DNA from: Asterella californica
Taxonomy: Eukaryota; Streptophyta; Marchantiopsida; Marchantiales; Aytoniaceae
Direction of reading: 5' to 3'
Assembly: GCA_036924285.1 (NCBI GenBank)
Contig: JAYKYS010000017.1
Location: 7,173,501-7,237,500, forward strand
DNA: 64,000 bases
In this document: one piece after another, positions 12,271 through 27,139 of the stretch
How the letters are laid out: every line of letters starts with the position of its first letter
Numbering within the stretch: position 1 is the stretch's first letter
Translations under genes and position numbers: made by a program
Notes under the pieces: model-generated
What the model saw: only the letters and a program-made list of their open reading frames with translations
What the model was told of the DNA's origin: nothing
Databases searched by the model: none

Positions 12271-14569
12271 ATACCGTGCACAAGGTCTATGGCCATGGTA
12301 ACGACAAGTGCTTCACAAGACTAGTTTTTTTGAAGTTCTGAGTTCTTGAACGTGAGATTTTTTTCAGTTTAGGTGATTTGGAGTTGAAGTCTTACATGCG
12401 TGTCTTGTGTTTTGTTCCGATCAAGAACATGATGGAGATTTTTCTTTTGTGATTTGTATTCCGTGTGTGATTTTTGTCCTTTTTTTCACGATCGTATCAT
12501 AGCTAGAAGAATCTGTCCTCTCAAGAAACTCTCGCCTCGTCGTACACTCTGGTGCTTCCATTTGAGAGCATCTTGGGATGATTGATCATGAAGGTTGAGT
12601 TTATTCGTAGAAGAGATAGATCGTAAGAGTGGAAGCACTGCTGCTGCTTTCTCTATGGCTGCTACATCTACGTCTACTACAGCACCTTTGGTAGCACCTA
12701 CAACTGGAGCAATGGCAGCATCTGGTCTCGATACGGTTGAGATTTTGAAGAAGCTTGTGGTCTTGATCTAACAACATCCGATCGTTGGAGGGGGATGAGT
12801 TAAATCAACAAAGACTTTGCAAGCAATTGTGAATAAATGTGGAAGATTTGAAAGTAGAGATATTTCTAGATATCTACGTGAGTAGAGAGGAGAGATGGAG
12901 CTTGTGAGGGTAACCGATGCAAAGATGGTCGCTAGTTTTGAGTTAGTTGTGATTCTTGACTTGCGGAGATCAAGTTAGAGATGTGCATAGAAGAAATCTT
13001 GGTGTTTGGCTGAGTTTTGAGCGAGCTCTTCGAGAGAGTTTCTTGAAGAGGATTACTAAGAAAACCTTTCTAGACTAGATTGAGCAACACCCTGGTCGTA
13101 TAATGGGACTAAACGAGTTGCTGAAAGAATTCGATCGGAGATACTGATAGATTTTAATGCTTGAGAGCTTCGCTTACAGACTATCAGTGATGCTACGAGA
13201 GATCATCTAAATTTTATTTGGTTGTTTGATCGATTGAAGGGGTGTTACTACTGATTGGGGGAGAGTTGAGGTATGTCGTGGTTGTACTAACGAGGTTGAG
13301 ACGAGGAAGAGTAGCTGTAAGGGGACGTCCGCTTGCAAAAGTGATTTCTCAATCTCACGTTGCTCCCACATCTGTTGTCCCTGTAGTCTTTTTGATGCCA
13401 TTTGTGTCAATTCTTACACAAAAGGCACCTATTCAAAGACTTGCAGAAAATCAAGATCAAGAAAACTAGATCTAAGACTTGATCCAACAAATGCAAGAGT
13501 TGAAGGTAGAGCTGGTTGGCTTGTAGAGATAGTAGCCGCTAGTACCTGCTGTTGCATGTCCAAGAGGTGCTCCTATTTGTAGATCTGTTGTGACAGTCTT
13601 GATCATCTTCGAGGAGACTGTCAAAAGCTTTACGAGATGATGTCTATGCTATCAGAATGGTAGGTTACATCTTTCTTCTATTGGAAAGCCATTGAGCACA
13701 CAATTTGAGCGAGGAGGCATGAGGAGTCTACCTCATATTGCTATGATTGTAACATTAACTACTTTGATGATACTGCCGATGAATCTTGATGTATGTAATG
13801 GACATATTGGAGATTTTGCTAGTTTTACGTTGTTAGATAGGACTGCTGAGAAGAATAATGTTGAAATTCTTTCAAGAGGGGCTATGACTATCCATGAGGT
13901 CATAGGATGGAGAGATCTTGTAAGCACTATGTCTATCAAAGTATTCTTGGAGTGGATAGACACGTTCAACGGCAAGATGCTTCTATGGAGAAAAAGAAGC
14001 GAGAAAAAGAGGCGGTGAGATGCCTCTACACTTGATATTGGAGTTCTAGAGGAGACTAGAGATAGACGGAGAGTCACTAGGAGGTGAACATCTCCTCGAG
14101 GACGTCTAGTCTATTTCTCAAGCTCTTCCACCTGCACCAGGTCCGATAGAGGTCGTGTAGAGATCTCAGTAGGAACCATCGATTGCTGGTAGGCGGTTTA
14201 CTGTCCAAGAGAAAGAAAAAGGATCGGCTTACAAGTTGGCGATGGATATTGAAACTTCTATTAATCTCAAGAGCATCTTGGAGCAGAGAAGATTGGATGC
14301 ACAAACTGAGTCTTTTCTTGGGGAGGTTTTGGTATTGCAAAGAGAGAGTTTCACGAGCTGGTCATCGATATCATCAGCGGAAGAGACAGGTGATGTCCCG
14401 AGCAAGTAGAGAGTTAGATGATAGATGTGATTGGAGTTTTTGTGAATGATGCAGAATTTTCAAGGTGCCTTTTCAGGAGATTGATGACAAGGATATTAGC
14501 TCGTGATAATGACTTTAGAAAGAGGCATTGAGTTAGTGCTACGACAGTTTCAAGAGTACGCCTTGGAAG

Positions 14570-14900
14570 TTTGTTTGAACATAGTGTTGCTTTAGTTGAT
14601 CACGGATCTGAGATCAACATCATGTCATGAGAGGTGTATGAAAGATGACAATGATCGATCGAACTGAATCATGATTGCGTGCTACGTGCTGCCAGTTATC
14701 AGAAAGGTGAGTTACACGAGTCTTGTCTTAACGTGAGAGTGAAGATATGTGATGCGGAGGTAGATGAGTACTTCTTCATGCAATCTTCTGCTTCATATCT
14801 TGTCATTCTTGGTCAATCTTATATCACTAATTCATATGGAGACCAAGGTGATGGATGACGGATCTCACTATGCTAAGATTTGTAGTCCATATGATAGACG
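14570..14900 (+). pseudogene. Gypsy aspartic protease relic
   Basis: ALVDHGSEINIMS is readable around 14590-14630, matching the retropepsin active-site block (D-S/T-G in active enzymes; here D-H-G-S, and D-Q-G-S in the sister copy near 62140). A stop follows directly. The later YFFMQSSA-like and VILGQSYI-like stretches fit the retropepsin end. Part of the 12.6-18.5 kb element. Confidence 0.65.
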
Positions 14901-15496
14901 TTCTGTGTAGTTTTTAATCGTTTGTACAAACCACCAATGAAATAGACATACCTTGAGAGATTCTCCTATTTGTAGGAGTAAGGGTTTTCAGAACCCACTC
15001 TTGTAAGACAAGATAGCAATAGTGAAAAGATCTACTGCTACTATGATCTCGCTTGAGCAGCTTGAGGAGTCAAATGAGGTTGATGAAGAGACTGATCAAG
15101 ATTATGAGTGTATATACTATGCATAGTTAGAAATCTCGTTTGATGACTTTTAGTTCTGACGATTGGAGTGCGTTCATGCGAGTAGAGGATTTGACCGTGA
15201 AGGATAGAAGGTAGATGAAAAAGCATGTAGTAGATCTACGTTATATAGAAGTTTTGAAAAAAGACGAGATAATTTTTGGTATGTATAAGGAGTTTGTAGG
15301 TGTACAATCTTTTGTTTGTTGGCTAGATGATGTGGATAGATTGATGGAGATGAGATAGGATGGTGATCCTCATCTGCTCTCATAAAGTCTATGAGGAGGT
15401 TGTCTCGTACTTATAATCTTGTCCTCATATGAGACTACAGAGTGGATGGAAGGATACAATCTACTGATGTGACTCTCGAAGAAATAAGAAATAGAA

Positions 15497-16420
15497 GTGC
15501 ACACCAAATATAAAATTGTAGGAAAGAAGGTGACCCAATTACATATTGATTCACAACAACAAATGGAATTAACGGCCACTGAGCATGTACTTGGAAATCC
15601 TACACAAATAAGACATCAATTTACTCAAGAGACACTCGAACAACTCAAGATAGGAGAGGGTGGCTTCTTGACTAAAGTAGAGAAATGAGCTTTCGAGCAG
15701 ATGATTATTACTCATGGTAAGGCAGTTTATTTCTCAGCTAAGGAGATTGGTTGTTTGATCCTAACGTGATAGATCTGATGGTTATCTTCACTATTTCTCA
15801 CGTATCTTGGGACTTGAAGTCGATTCTATTTTCTCGTGCTTTGCTACTAAAGCTTATTGAGCTATTGAAGGAGAAGATGCAGATGGGTATTCTTGAACTA
15901 TCTATGGCTTCGTACTCTAGCCGATGGTTCACAGTGCCTAAGAAGATAAGAGCTTTATGCTTTTTCCAAGACTTACAACTTGCAAACAACGTCACAATTT
16001 GAAACATTGAGACAGGACCTGTGGTTGAGGAGGTAGTTGAGGCGTTGTTGGAAGGTCGATCTATTCTATTGGAGATTTATTTTTAGATTATGATTAGTTT
16101 CAGCTTGCTTTGGAGAGTAGAGACTTAACTATCATGTGCACACATTTGAGATTGATGTAGATGTGCACTCTTCCTCAAGGAGCAACAAACTCAGTAGGCC
16201 ATATGCAAAACACGATGCAAAAGGTGTTACAAGACGAGATCATAATCATATTTTTGGATGTTCGGTGTGACTTCTGATGGTTGTAGAAAGTTTGTTGCAG
16301 ATCACATCCGAGATGTGAGTCGGATTTGACACGTTTGAAAAAGATACACCTCACTTTGTCAAGTATCAAATCTCATTTTGGAATGTCAAAGATTGTGGTA
16401 GTTGCTCATTTATGCAGTAT
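15497..16420 (+). pseudogene. Gypsy reverse transcriptase relic
   Basis: Recognisable blocks are the leader HQFTQETLEQLKIGEGGF near 15615-15665, YSSRWFTVPKK near 15913-15944 and FFQDLQLANNVTI near 15962-16000. The catalytic block reads FLDV near 16252-16263, where the usual motif has two adjacent aspartates (the sister copy at 60491-60502 has FMDD). At least one catalytic residue is therefore lost, besides several stops. This copy cannot reverse-transcribe. Confidence 0.8.
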
Positions 16421-16689
16421 TTTTGAGAGGCGACCAAGCTAGATGCTACAGCAATAATAGCAGACTATACTAGTATCATTGAAGTTTGATGTTTCTTAAG
16501 AACTTGTGTGTTGTTTCGCATGAGTATTACTTACTATGCACACGTTGCCGAGCCTCCGTATGCACTTCTGAGAAAAGAGATAAAGTTTACTTGACGGCAA
16601 GAAAATCATGAGACAATAGAGCAGTTGAAAGAGATTTTGAAGTCTCCACTTGTACTAAGGAGATTTAACTATCAGAGCGGGAGACCTGT

Positions 16690-17190
16690 CGATACTAAAT
16701 GTTGATATGAGTCCAAAAGCGATTGGATGGATAGTTGGTCAAGAAGATGTAGATGGTGTACGGTTTATTTCTAGATTTGGAGTCCGAATCTTGACAGACA
16801 AACAACGTAACTATCCTCAAGTGAAGTGTGAGTTGTGAGGTTAGTAACGGAAGGTAGATCGAGAGTTCTTGACTGGAGCTCGTGTAGTATTAGAAACAAA
16901 TTATTTATCTTTGCTTGGTATGATAGCAAATTATAATACGTCAGACATAGCAATGTTGGGATGGATTGCTTACATCAGTGTTTGAACCCTAAGCTGAAAC
17001 ACATAGCCTGGAAAGATAATCGAGTTGCATACATGTTATCTAGGGCTCGTTATGTAGATGAAGATGAAATGGTTGCAAAAGTTGAGGATGAAGAGAAGAG
17101 AGTGATGTTTGTGTGCAAGTTGGTCAACAGACTTCAAATTTGGATCACTGCCGTTCAGAGAGGAATTCTACATGGGAAGATTACGAGATA
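16690..17190 (+). pseudogene. Gypsy RNase H relic
   Basis: Around 16712-16830 the frame reads GWIVGQEDVDGVRFISRFG and then LTDKQRNYPQVKCEL, typical of the RNase H domain after a Ty3/gypsy reverse transcriptase. The open piece at 16961-17194 continues with HIAWKDNRVAYMLSRARY, matching the end of this domain. Stops interrupt both parts. Confidence 0.75.
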
Positions 17191-17289
17191 TTGATTCTAT
17201 TTGAGTTCTGTATACAGACGAGAGAGTTGGAGTGATGTAGAGTTCAAAGAGATCAGACGGAAGACGTATAATTACCTTCTACGTGAAGG

Positions 17290-18455
17290 TTATCGGTGAA
17301 AACGTCCAAAGAGAAAATACAGAATATTTGCTAGAGTGGTGGATGATCAACCGACAAAGCTGAATCTGCTTAAGGAGTTTCATGACACCTTGTGGGTTGG
17401 ACACCATGGAGTTTGGACTACTAATACAAAGATGAAGGAGAGATATTGGTGGAAGGGTTTATATCATATGTGATAGATTTTGTTGGGTCATGTGTGTACT
17501 ATCAGTTCTACTCTAAGGTCCATTATAGAGATGAGCTTGTACCTACCTATCCACCAAGTATCCATTTTCAGTGGGATCCTTGATCTTGTGATAATGCCAT
17601 CAGGACTATGGAGGATGCGTTACTTGGTGTTGACTCGAGAAGATCTCTCCAACTACGAGGAGGGATGAGCACTACGGACGAAGACTACAAAGAACATATA
17701 TCAATTCATGCTTGAAGATATCATCTCTCTTTACGAATATATTTAGAGATTACGAGTAGATAGGGACGAGCTGAGAGATATAGAAGTGAAGAAGTTCTTT
17801 GCTCGTTATGAGTAAAGCTTCGGCTTACTACTCCTATGAATCTAGAGAGGATTGGTAAGAGTGAAAGAGGACACTCTTCTATTGTTCATTCTTAAGTGAA
17901 AGCATGTGACGGTAGGTCTAGAGAATGGTCTAGACTACTTTCATTTGCTTTGTGGGCTGATAGAACAACACACTGTACCATGATCGACTATATGTCAGTT
18001 GAATTTTTGTTGGGGCAGAAGTCAATCATGCATGCTGAGGAGGATTTTCTTACGTGAGCTACGCTACCGTGAGAAGATGGTACTTCATTCCTTGCATTAC
18101 AAATCATATAGATAGAGCAGAAAGAGGAGGATCTTGCTGAAGCGCAAAAGAAGTTGAAGGTGGCTCCAGTCAGAAACAAGGAGTATTTTGACAAGCCTCA
18201 TCGATTACGACCGAAGTTGATACGTGTTGGTGATTGGGTTATGACGCATGACAACACATTGGAGAATCATCATTTTGCACTTCGTAAGTTCTCTTGAAGA
18301 TGGTTCAAGCCTTATGTTGTACTTGATGTGTATGAAAATATCATTTGTAGTTTAAGTGAGCTAGATGGTAGTCCTTTGAAGCTATTTGTGGCTGGCAAAC
18401 GTGTGAAGCTATTTAAAGCGTGGAAGATCAGTAGAGTTGTTCAATTGCAGTAGGT
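17290..18455 (+). pseudogene. Gypsy integrase relic
   Basis: The histidine part of the zinc-binding domain reads FHDTLWVGHHG near 17370-17410, followed by KMKERYWWKGL. The core and C-terminal parts follow with IGKSERGHSSIV near 17850-17885, RLLSFALWADRTTH near 17934-17975 and GDWVMTHDNT near 18231-18260. Several in-frame stops. The order matches the - strand copy at 58.16-59.5 kb. Confidence 0.75.
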
Positions 18456-18699
18456 TGCAGACTGAATGTACTTTGTGAGTGCATTCGTGGTCGGCATTTA
18501 TGCATGATCACGAACAGTAACATTTGGATATGTATTTGTGCAACTTATTTGGGCATTTTCAAATGAGATGTATTATGGGACTATGAGGCAAGTACGTTTG
18601 GAAACACGTCGCAACACGTTTGTTCGATCAATGGTGTTCGTCTGAATAAGAAATCTTGGACCAAATGGTATACGTTACAACGAGCACAAAAATAGTCCT

Positions 18700-19230
18700 A
18701 GACCGTGGATGGCTCCAGAGTTGATGAAAGTTAAAGCTGCTCGTCAAGCGAGACTTGGAACGATCATTTGTTCATACTCTTTATACAAGAGAGACCGACA
18801 TATATGCCTTCGTGTATATCACATGAATTCTTCTGGAGAGTATTTCATGAATATGACTCTCCAAGAAGAACAAGAGTATAACGAGTTGAAATACCAAGAA
18901 ATATTCTCGAACGGCACATCCACCATCTGAGATTGGTGAAGCTTTGCGCTAAGCTATTCAACTCATGACTCATCCGTCGCAAGCTCAAGGAGGATATCTC
19001 GAAGAACAACGTTGTACTAGGTTCACAAATAAGTTTTGAAACACGTATAAGGATGACAACGGGAGAAGGTTCTTGGCATGGAGATGCAAACGCTCGAAAG
19101 AGAAAGGATACTTTAGACCTAGATGCTATCAAGCCGCTTGTCAGATCAAAGACCAAACCTCGTACACCAAGAATAACACAGACCATGAGGAACTGTTGAA
19201 TCTTGTGCGTAAGTCCCGACCTTAATTGCC
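18700..19230 (+). pseudogene. Degenerate coding relic, unknown
   Basis: The + strand reads MAPELMKVKAARQARLGTII at 18709. Further on it reads a basic, cysteine-containing segment (FTNKF, then KDDNGRRFLAWRCKRSKEKG and RPRCYQAACQIK, about 19020-19160) with a single internal stop. Its composition suggests a nucleic-acid-binding protein. No family is recognised; it may be a transposon-encoded protein because it directly follows the gypsy copy. Confidence 0.35.
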
Positions 19231-19329
19231 AAGATTCTGCCAATCCTCGATTGGGCAGGATGCATCCACATCATCATCGTCCAGAAGGATCACATTTCTA
19301 CAAAGACAAAGACTCTTTGTAAAAATGTT

Positions 19330-19829
19330 GTGGAGTTTTCACCAAGTGGTGGAGTTTGTGAAGATCTTTCTTTGTTTGATGGTATTGTGATTGAGCAACT
19401 GATGCATGTCGGATATAGAGACTTATCGATTGTGAGTGTTAATACATCGACAAATGTCCAATTCAACAAGTTGTTGATGATGCTGAGAGAGGACATCACT
19501 CCACACTTAGATAGCACATTACTGAAACCGAAGTGTGTTTTAAAATAGACTTTTCATTGTTTGTGAAGAATCGTGAAATTGAAAACTCTATCTCTATTAA
19601 TTTGTCTCCTTCTGGACTGAAGAATGTTATTGATATTCCTTTCATAGAAGAATGTACAAGTTCCACATCAATGACTGACATCAAATATATTTTTCTGAGC
19701 GACTTAAGGTGTTCACAGTTCTCAGAAGCATTTCTTGTCTTTGCACATTGGTTTAGATACGACGTAAAGATGAGAAGAAACGAAGGATTTTTCATCGATG
19801 ATTTTTATTTTTTTTCCCAAGCAGGATGA
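19330..19829 (+). pseudogene. Two overlapping unknown frames, possible relic
   Basis: Openings at 19330-19548 and 19533-19829 lie in different frames and could be one protein broken by a frameshift near 19540. The first contains GGVCEDLSLFDGIVIEQLMH; the second LSPSGLKNVIDIPFIEECTS. No domain is recognisable, and both strands are partly open here, which lowers confidence. Confidence 0.3.
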
Positions 19830-20339
19830 CCATATGATGATGTCTTCGATGCGAGGAATAGATTGATCATCTGTCAGGCCAGCAAGGTTATAGGTAGAAC
19901 TGGCTCAAATTATGTGAACTATTTTTTTATCTGCATGACGATGGCACATGTAGATCCTCAAGACACCATCGATAAGATCTGATTGGTATGCATGGCTTCA
20001 GCTGAAATAATTTGATCACTTGTTCACACCAAGGATGATCGCAACAGTGTTGCTCAATTCAGAGAAGCTAGACTTCTTCTGTTGACATCTTGAAGACCAA
20101 TTTCCTTATGCAGTCTCTTCCAAAGGATGATACTAAACAATTGAAGATATTCTCATTGTTGGAGGGACGTAATGCTTTTGCAGAAATTATAGCAAAATGG
20201 GATACTGAGAGGTAAGCCACTTGGCATGTGGGCATGTAGCATGTAGAACTCTCGATGAATATATTGAAAATATTTTGAAGTCTTAACATCGATAGTAATT
20301 TACTCTCGACATCAAAAGTGAATCCTTAAAAGAATTGGA

Positions 20340-21250
20340 CATTGTTTCACCTTTAGACATTGTTACTTTTACGATTTGAATTCATTTATATTTTTTTATT
20401 AGTTTCATGACATCAATGCTTCTATTCGCCCACTTACTAGTACTCTTAGACTTGGACAAAGTGTTAAACTTCAGGTTAAATTTTAGGATATTGGTATATA
20501 ATTATTACGTCTTATACTTGCTAGTACTACAGCTCAATAGTAACCTGAACCCATTAAACTGCAAAATTCTAGTCTGAAGTCTCTTTTAACTTACTACAGT
20601 AAGTTATTCCCTTAATGTTTGTACTATGATCTGAATATTTAATATATGTCAATGTCTTGCAGAAAGCATTACTAAGTACTTTTGTAAGCTAATAAAGGTT
20701 ATCCTAATTATTATATTTAGTACTAAGTCTTCTGTTCTCTCATTATTACATTTAGAACTAACCCTTCTGTTAGCTAATAACCCTAAACACTCATAAGCCC
20801 GAAAGCTCTAATCTATTAGTGTTGAAATCTATCATAGTAATATTAAATGCATTACACTACTATTAGGTACTTTGGCTTGCTAGTAATCCATTATCCTACT
20901 AGTAGTAAAATTTGTTAATTCCAAACCTTAGTAAACCCTAAAATGTGAATTTGAAGTGTATAGGTTATTTAATTTAGTGTTAAACTTTAACTTATCGATA
21001 TATTGATAATCTTAAGGATTATCAGCTCGTTAACAATCCATTACCCTACTAGTAGTAAAAATTAATCATAAACCCTAGGAAACCCTAAATCCCAAACCCT
21101 AAGTCTCTAGGCTAATATTAGTATTTGTGATAAAATAATATAGAATACATGACAGTGTGACTCCGAGATATTAGATATCTGGGAGATTATAGCTTAGGGA
21201 ATCCATTTTGTCTTAATACAACTAGAAATCTAATACTTTGGAAAATCAAT
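20340..21250. repeat. AT-rich non-coding DNA with telomere-like CCCTAAA motifs
   Basis: CCCTAAA-type heptamers recur near 20781, 20935, 21073, 21083 and 21095, some separated by only a few bases. A roughly 60-bp segment containing CTACTAGTAGTAAAA is present twice (about 20881-20941 and 21030-21090), each copy running into CCCTAAA. No coding potential. This is interstitial telomere-like sequence, not a telomere. Confidence 0.6.
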
Positions 21251-22140
21251 GTCATGAAATTAAATATAGGTCAAATCACCAGACTGAGTACCTTGACATG
21301 GTCTGAACTAGTAACTATAATAAAGCTAAAGCATAAATTGTAATCTCCATTAAAGTTTGAGATGATGATGGTTAAGAGTATAACATTGCCATTCAGTTTC
21401 CAGTAACTAAATGAAAAAATATGTACTGCTTGTTAATTGAACTAGCATCTTCAACTTAGTAACCTTAAAATCAACAAATTCACTTTTCGTAAATTATGAT
21501 CTTTTGTTGAACTTTCCAATAATGGTTTGTTAATTATATAAAACAGGTTTGTTAATTATACAAGACATATCAATCAAATATCTATACTGTGATGGCGAAT
21601 AATATGATTTTGTATCTTTAAATTTTAAAAAAGTGGAGAAAAGTATAGTTTAGTTAATACAGTGGTGTATGCTTGCGAGAGAGGAAGTCACAAGGGTTCA
21701 ACTTCGATCCGCGAAGTTCGAAGTGGTTACTCCGTTTTCTGGTCTCGAACCTAGCCTAGTTGTTGGCTCACTTTCCACACTAATCATCAAGATTTATCCT
21801 TTTGCGTGCCTTTAGTAGTGTCTCCTTAGTGTCTCCTCGGTGTTCCATTCTAGGTGTCGTCCTCCCTGGGTGGTAAGCCTTCTCCCACGGCCTATGAATC
21901 TCTGGGTGAGGTTGTGTGTTTTCTCTCTCGGGTAATAAAGTGCCCGGTTTCTCTCGCGTCACGAAAAGAAACATATGATGATTTTCAACAAGACTAAATT
22001 TTCTCCTGTCACTCAAAGTCATATTTCAAATCCAGTCATTCATCAAATCATTTGTCGACTGCCAAAATGCGGACATGATGCTCGGCGCTAGCCATGGCAT
22101 TTCAAGCATGGCAGTGGCAACGAAAACTTCGACCATCAGC

Positions 22141-22171
22141 TGATTCAAGTACTTTAAAGGTACTTGAATCA
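22141..22171. repeat. Perfect hairpin in the TAA 3' flank, 12-bp arms
   Basis: TGATTCAAGTAC at 22141-22152, a 7-nt spacer, then the exact reverse complement at 22160-22171. It lies about 215 bp beyond the TAA stop codon, so it could sit in the transcript's 3' end. Confidence 0.8.
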
Positions 22172-22385
22172 ACTGCCCGGTTTCATATCTAGTAAGTGGG
22201 CAAGTTCTTGTGGCAAGCCACCCGCAGCTTCGAAGATGCAGGTGTGCCTGCAGTATGTTGACCAAGCACAAGTGAAGAGTAGTGGTACTTGAGAAATTAA
22301 TGCTACCGCTATTATTCTAATTGCATTTGGTTCTGTATACACCACTGCATAGTGCTGATAGTAAGACCCTAGAGTTAAGCTCCTG

Positions 22386-25030
<2,645 letters not shown>

Positions 25031-25506
25031 GCGTTCGTTACCAGGGCAGGTGGCTACCGGTATCACTAGGAGGTTTTATACAAAACACTAGATACAATCA
25101 CCATATCGATATAGGTAAAAAAAATTCTTCCCTGTGATATATAAGTTCCCTAGTTAAAAAAGTGTTAAGTACATTTTTCCTGCATATAAACACACATGGT
25201 ATTTATCATTCTATACATCTCCTGTGAAAAAGTAGGGAATTACTAGAAACTGAGAGCATATATGTGTATATAAACCAGGGGATTAAATATCTAGGCATGA
25301 AGACAAGCCTCGAAACCATTTTCACCACAGGTACGTTCCACTGAATTATGACTAACAGCCTGTAAGCGTCGGTGTCCTTCAAAAACGCTTGACGAATTCG
25401 GGAGGACAGCCGAGGGAAGGTCCATCACGAGGCTATTATCAGTCGATCAGATTCTCCGCAAGCCTCGCATGGAGATGATGCAGCCGGGTTCGTGACGAAG
25501 CTGTGA

Positions 25507-27131
25507 GTTGTCAAGGAGCCCGGACATATCATCGAGGCACGTGATTATTTCCTATGGCAGCAGAGGTTCAACGTGACTGCCTCCGTCGAACAGAGGAGAG
25601 AGGTGACGACGCGGGCCATCACCTTGGCCTTTCCGCAACAAGATCGGATTGCGGGCGGTTCTCATGGCAACATCTATGCTTTCTTGCCATCCCAGCTTAA
25701 CTCTGGCTTGCCGTTTTTAATCAACGCTGATTTTCTGCTGGTAAGCTCACGGAAAACGCTCAAGTTCGACAGCCCTTGGAATCAGGGAATACTCAGCTGC
25801 GTTCCTACAGCTTTCTGCGAAGCAATGGGATTCCTACAGGAGAAATGTGATTCAGCTCGCGCAAGCTCGACTAGAAGCTCGGCGCCACTCGTTTAATTAC
25901 AAGTTCTTCCCAGTGAAAGATTATCTTTTCCACTTCAAGAGTGTAAGGAATAAGATTCTGAGCGACTTTGAAGGGCAGGACTGCATTCTCGTGGCTGCGA
26001 ACGTCGGCTCCAGAATCGAAGATCTTTGCAAGTCATCTGTGAGCCGACGTGTTGACGAGCGTTCAGGAGGATACTCGAGACCGCGTTTAATGAGCAAAGT
26101 GCTTCTCCAGCTATCGGCAGCTCAAATTGGTTTCTTGTAGATCGATCTGTACAGGAAAAGTATTCGGAGGTGCTTGACCAATTGAGAGTACCTTAGATGA
26201 AAAGCTCAAAATACCTACAAATTTTGGACGACTCGAATTGGTTGCTTACACTTACTGATAATCTGTACCTTCAGGTTCTGGCATTTGTGTCTGCTCTGCC
26301 TTCCGTACGAGCACCAACGGAGATGTGGGTCGATCTCAGACCCCAAATTAACTCTCTAAAACTGTAAAATACGAGGATTCGGGCACAGTCAGACTTATCT
26401 CCATACATGGGATCATGAAGTCTAAGATGGCAATGAACATTTCACCTCCACAGCAAGGGAGCCACCTGAGCAATTGGATGGACAGGTTTGACCCTTGGAT
26501 CCCCTATCTTTTCATGCCGCAGCAGACGGTTGTCCCCATGGAAAGAGCTGGGACTCACCATGCCGGTGTGAACTGGTTGAGAAGTAGTGCATCAGTTCGC
26601 GAAGTTGACGTCATAACTTTTGCCTCGGAGCTCGTTAGAATATGCACCTCAGACCAAAACTCCAAGAAGCCTGTAATTGCAGCCGACTTCCTCCTCCTCA
26701 TTTGGAGGTTTGTGTACACATCCATTCAGGAAGGAAAGCTGAGGGAGTTTCGTCCAGAAACATGGAATCGCGACTTTGCTGTGGTCAATGAGAGCGGTCA
26801 CGTCCGGTGGGTCAAGGTGAAGGGGAATTCGCCATCGACAGAGCCCCTGGTACCGGTGTTTTTACCCCATAGCTGCAGCAAGTGGCCATTGTTACTGACA
26901 CACAAGAAATGGTCCGAGCACCCTGAGCTCATCATCAGACTGTCTGATGATTACTTGAATCTTTACGATAATTCCCAACGTGAGGCCTACGAGAGAGAGT
27001 CATGCAGAGTCTTCCTCCAAGACACTTTCGACGCTACCGATCTGCTGGATCTTCCATTATCCAACATTTCATTTCCGGAGCTGACAAGACTAAGAGCTCG
27101 GAACAGAGCCGACTATTGCTTCAATGGTTGA
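25507..27131 (+). pseudogene. NO VEIN-like (sacsin/HSP90-type ATPase family) gene fragment, broken
   Basis: From 25507 the frame reads IIEARDYFLWQQRFNV, then VITLAFP-like RAITLAFPQQ, YAFLPSQLNSGLPFLI, NADFLLVSSRKTLKFD and WNQGILSCVPTAF. This block order is typical of plant NO VEIN-like proteins, next to their HATPase-like fold. A frameshift near 25845 moves the reading into the frame with YKFFPVKDYLFHFKSVRNKI. After about 270 bp of closed sequence a 238-codon frame (26415-27131) continues with FASELVRICTS and IAADFLLLIWRFVYTS, plausibly the same protein. Only about 500 residues of a family exceeding 2000 are present and the start is missing, so I call a fragment. An unannotated intron around 26140-26400 is possible. 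The Arabidopsis family member acts in auxin-dependent patterning. Confidence 0.7.
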
Positions 27132-27139
27132 ACAGATTA

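Larger units (their letters stand above)
12600..18480 (+). mobile_element. Ty3/gypsy retrotransposon, near full-length internal region, decayed
   Basis: Order along the + strand: a gag-like region (about 12640-14450), a retropepsin-like DHGSEINIMS motif near 14598, reverse transcriptase (about 15550-16420), RNase H (about 16690-17120), an integrase zinc-binding segment (about 17290-17470), then integrase core and C-terminus to about 18455. Protease-RT-RNase H-integrase order is the Ty3/gypsy order. Every part is cut by stop codons, many of them TGA or TAG that could derive from CGA or CAG by C-to-T change, as expected for long-methylated copies. It belongs to the same family as the copies at 1-1330 and 58.2-64 kb. 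Clear LTRs were not resolved. Confidence 0.85.

Noticed and set aside
20760..21110. True telomere or chromosome end
   Set aside because: Heptamers are few, interrupted and followed by ordinary sequence and genes on both sides.
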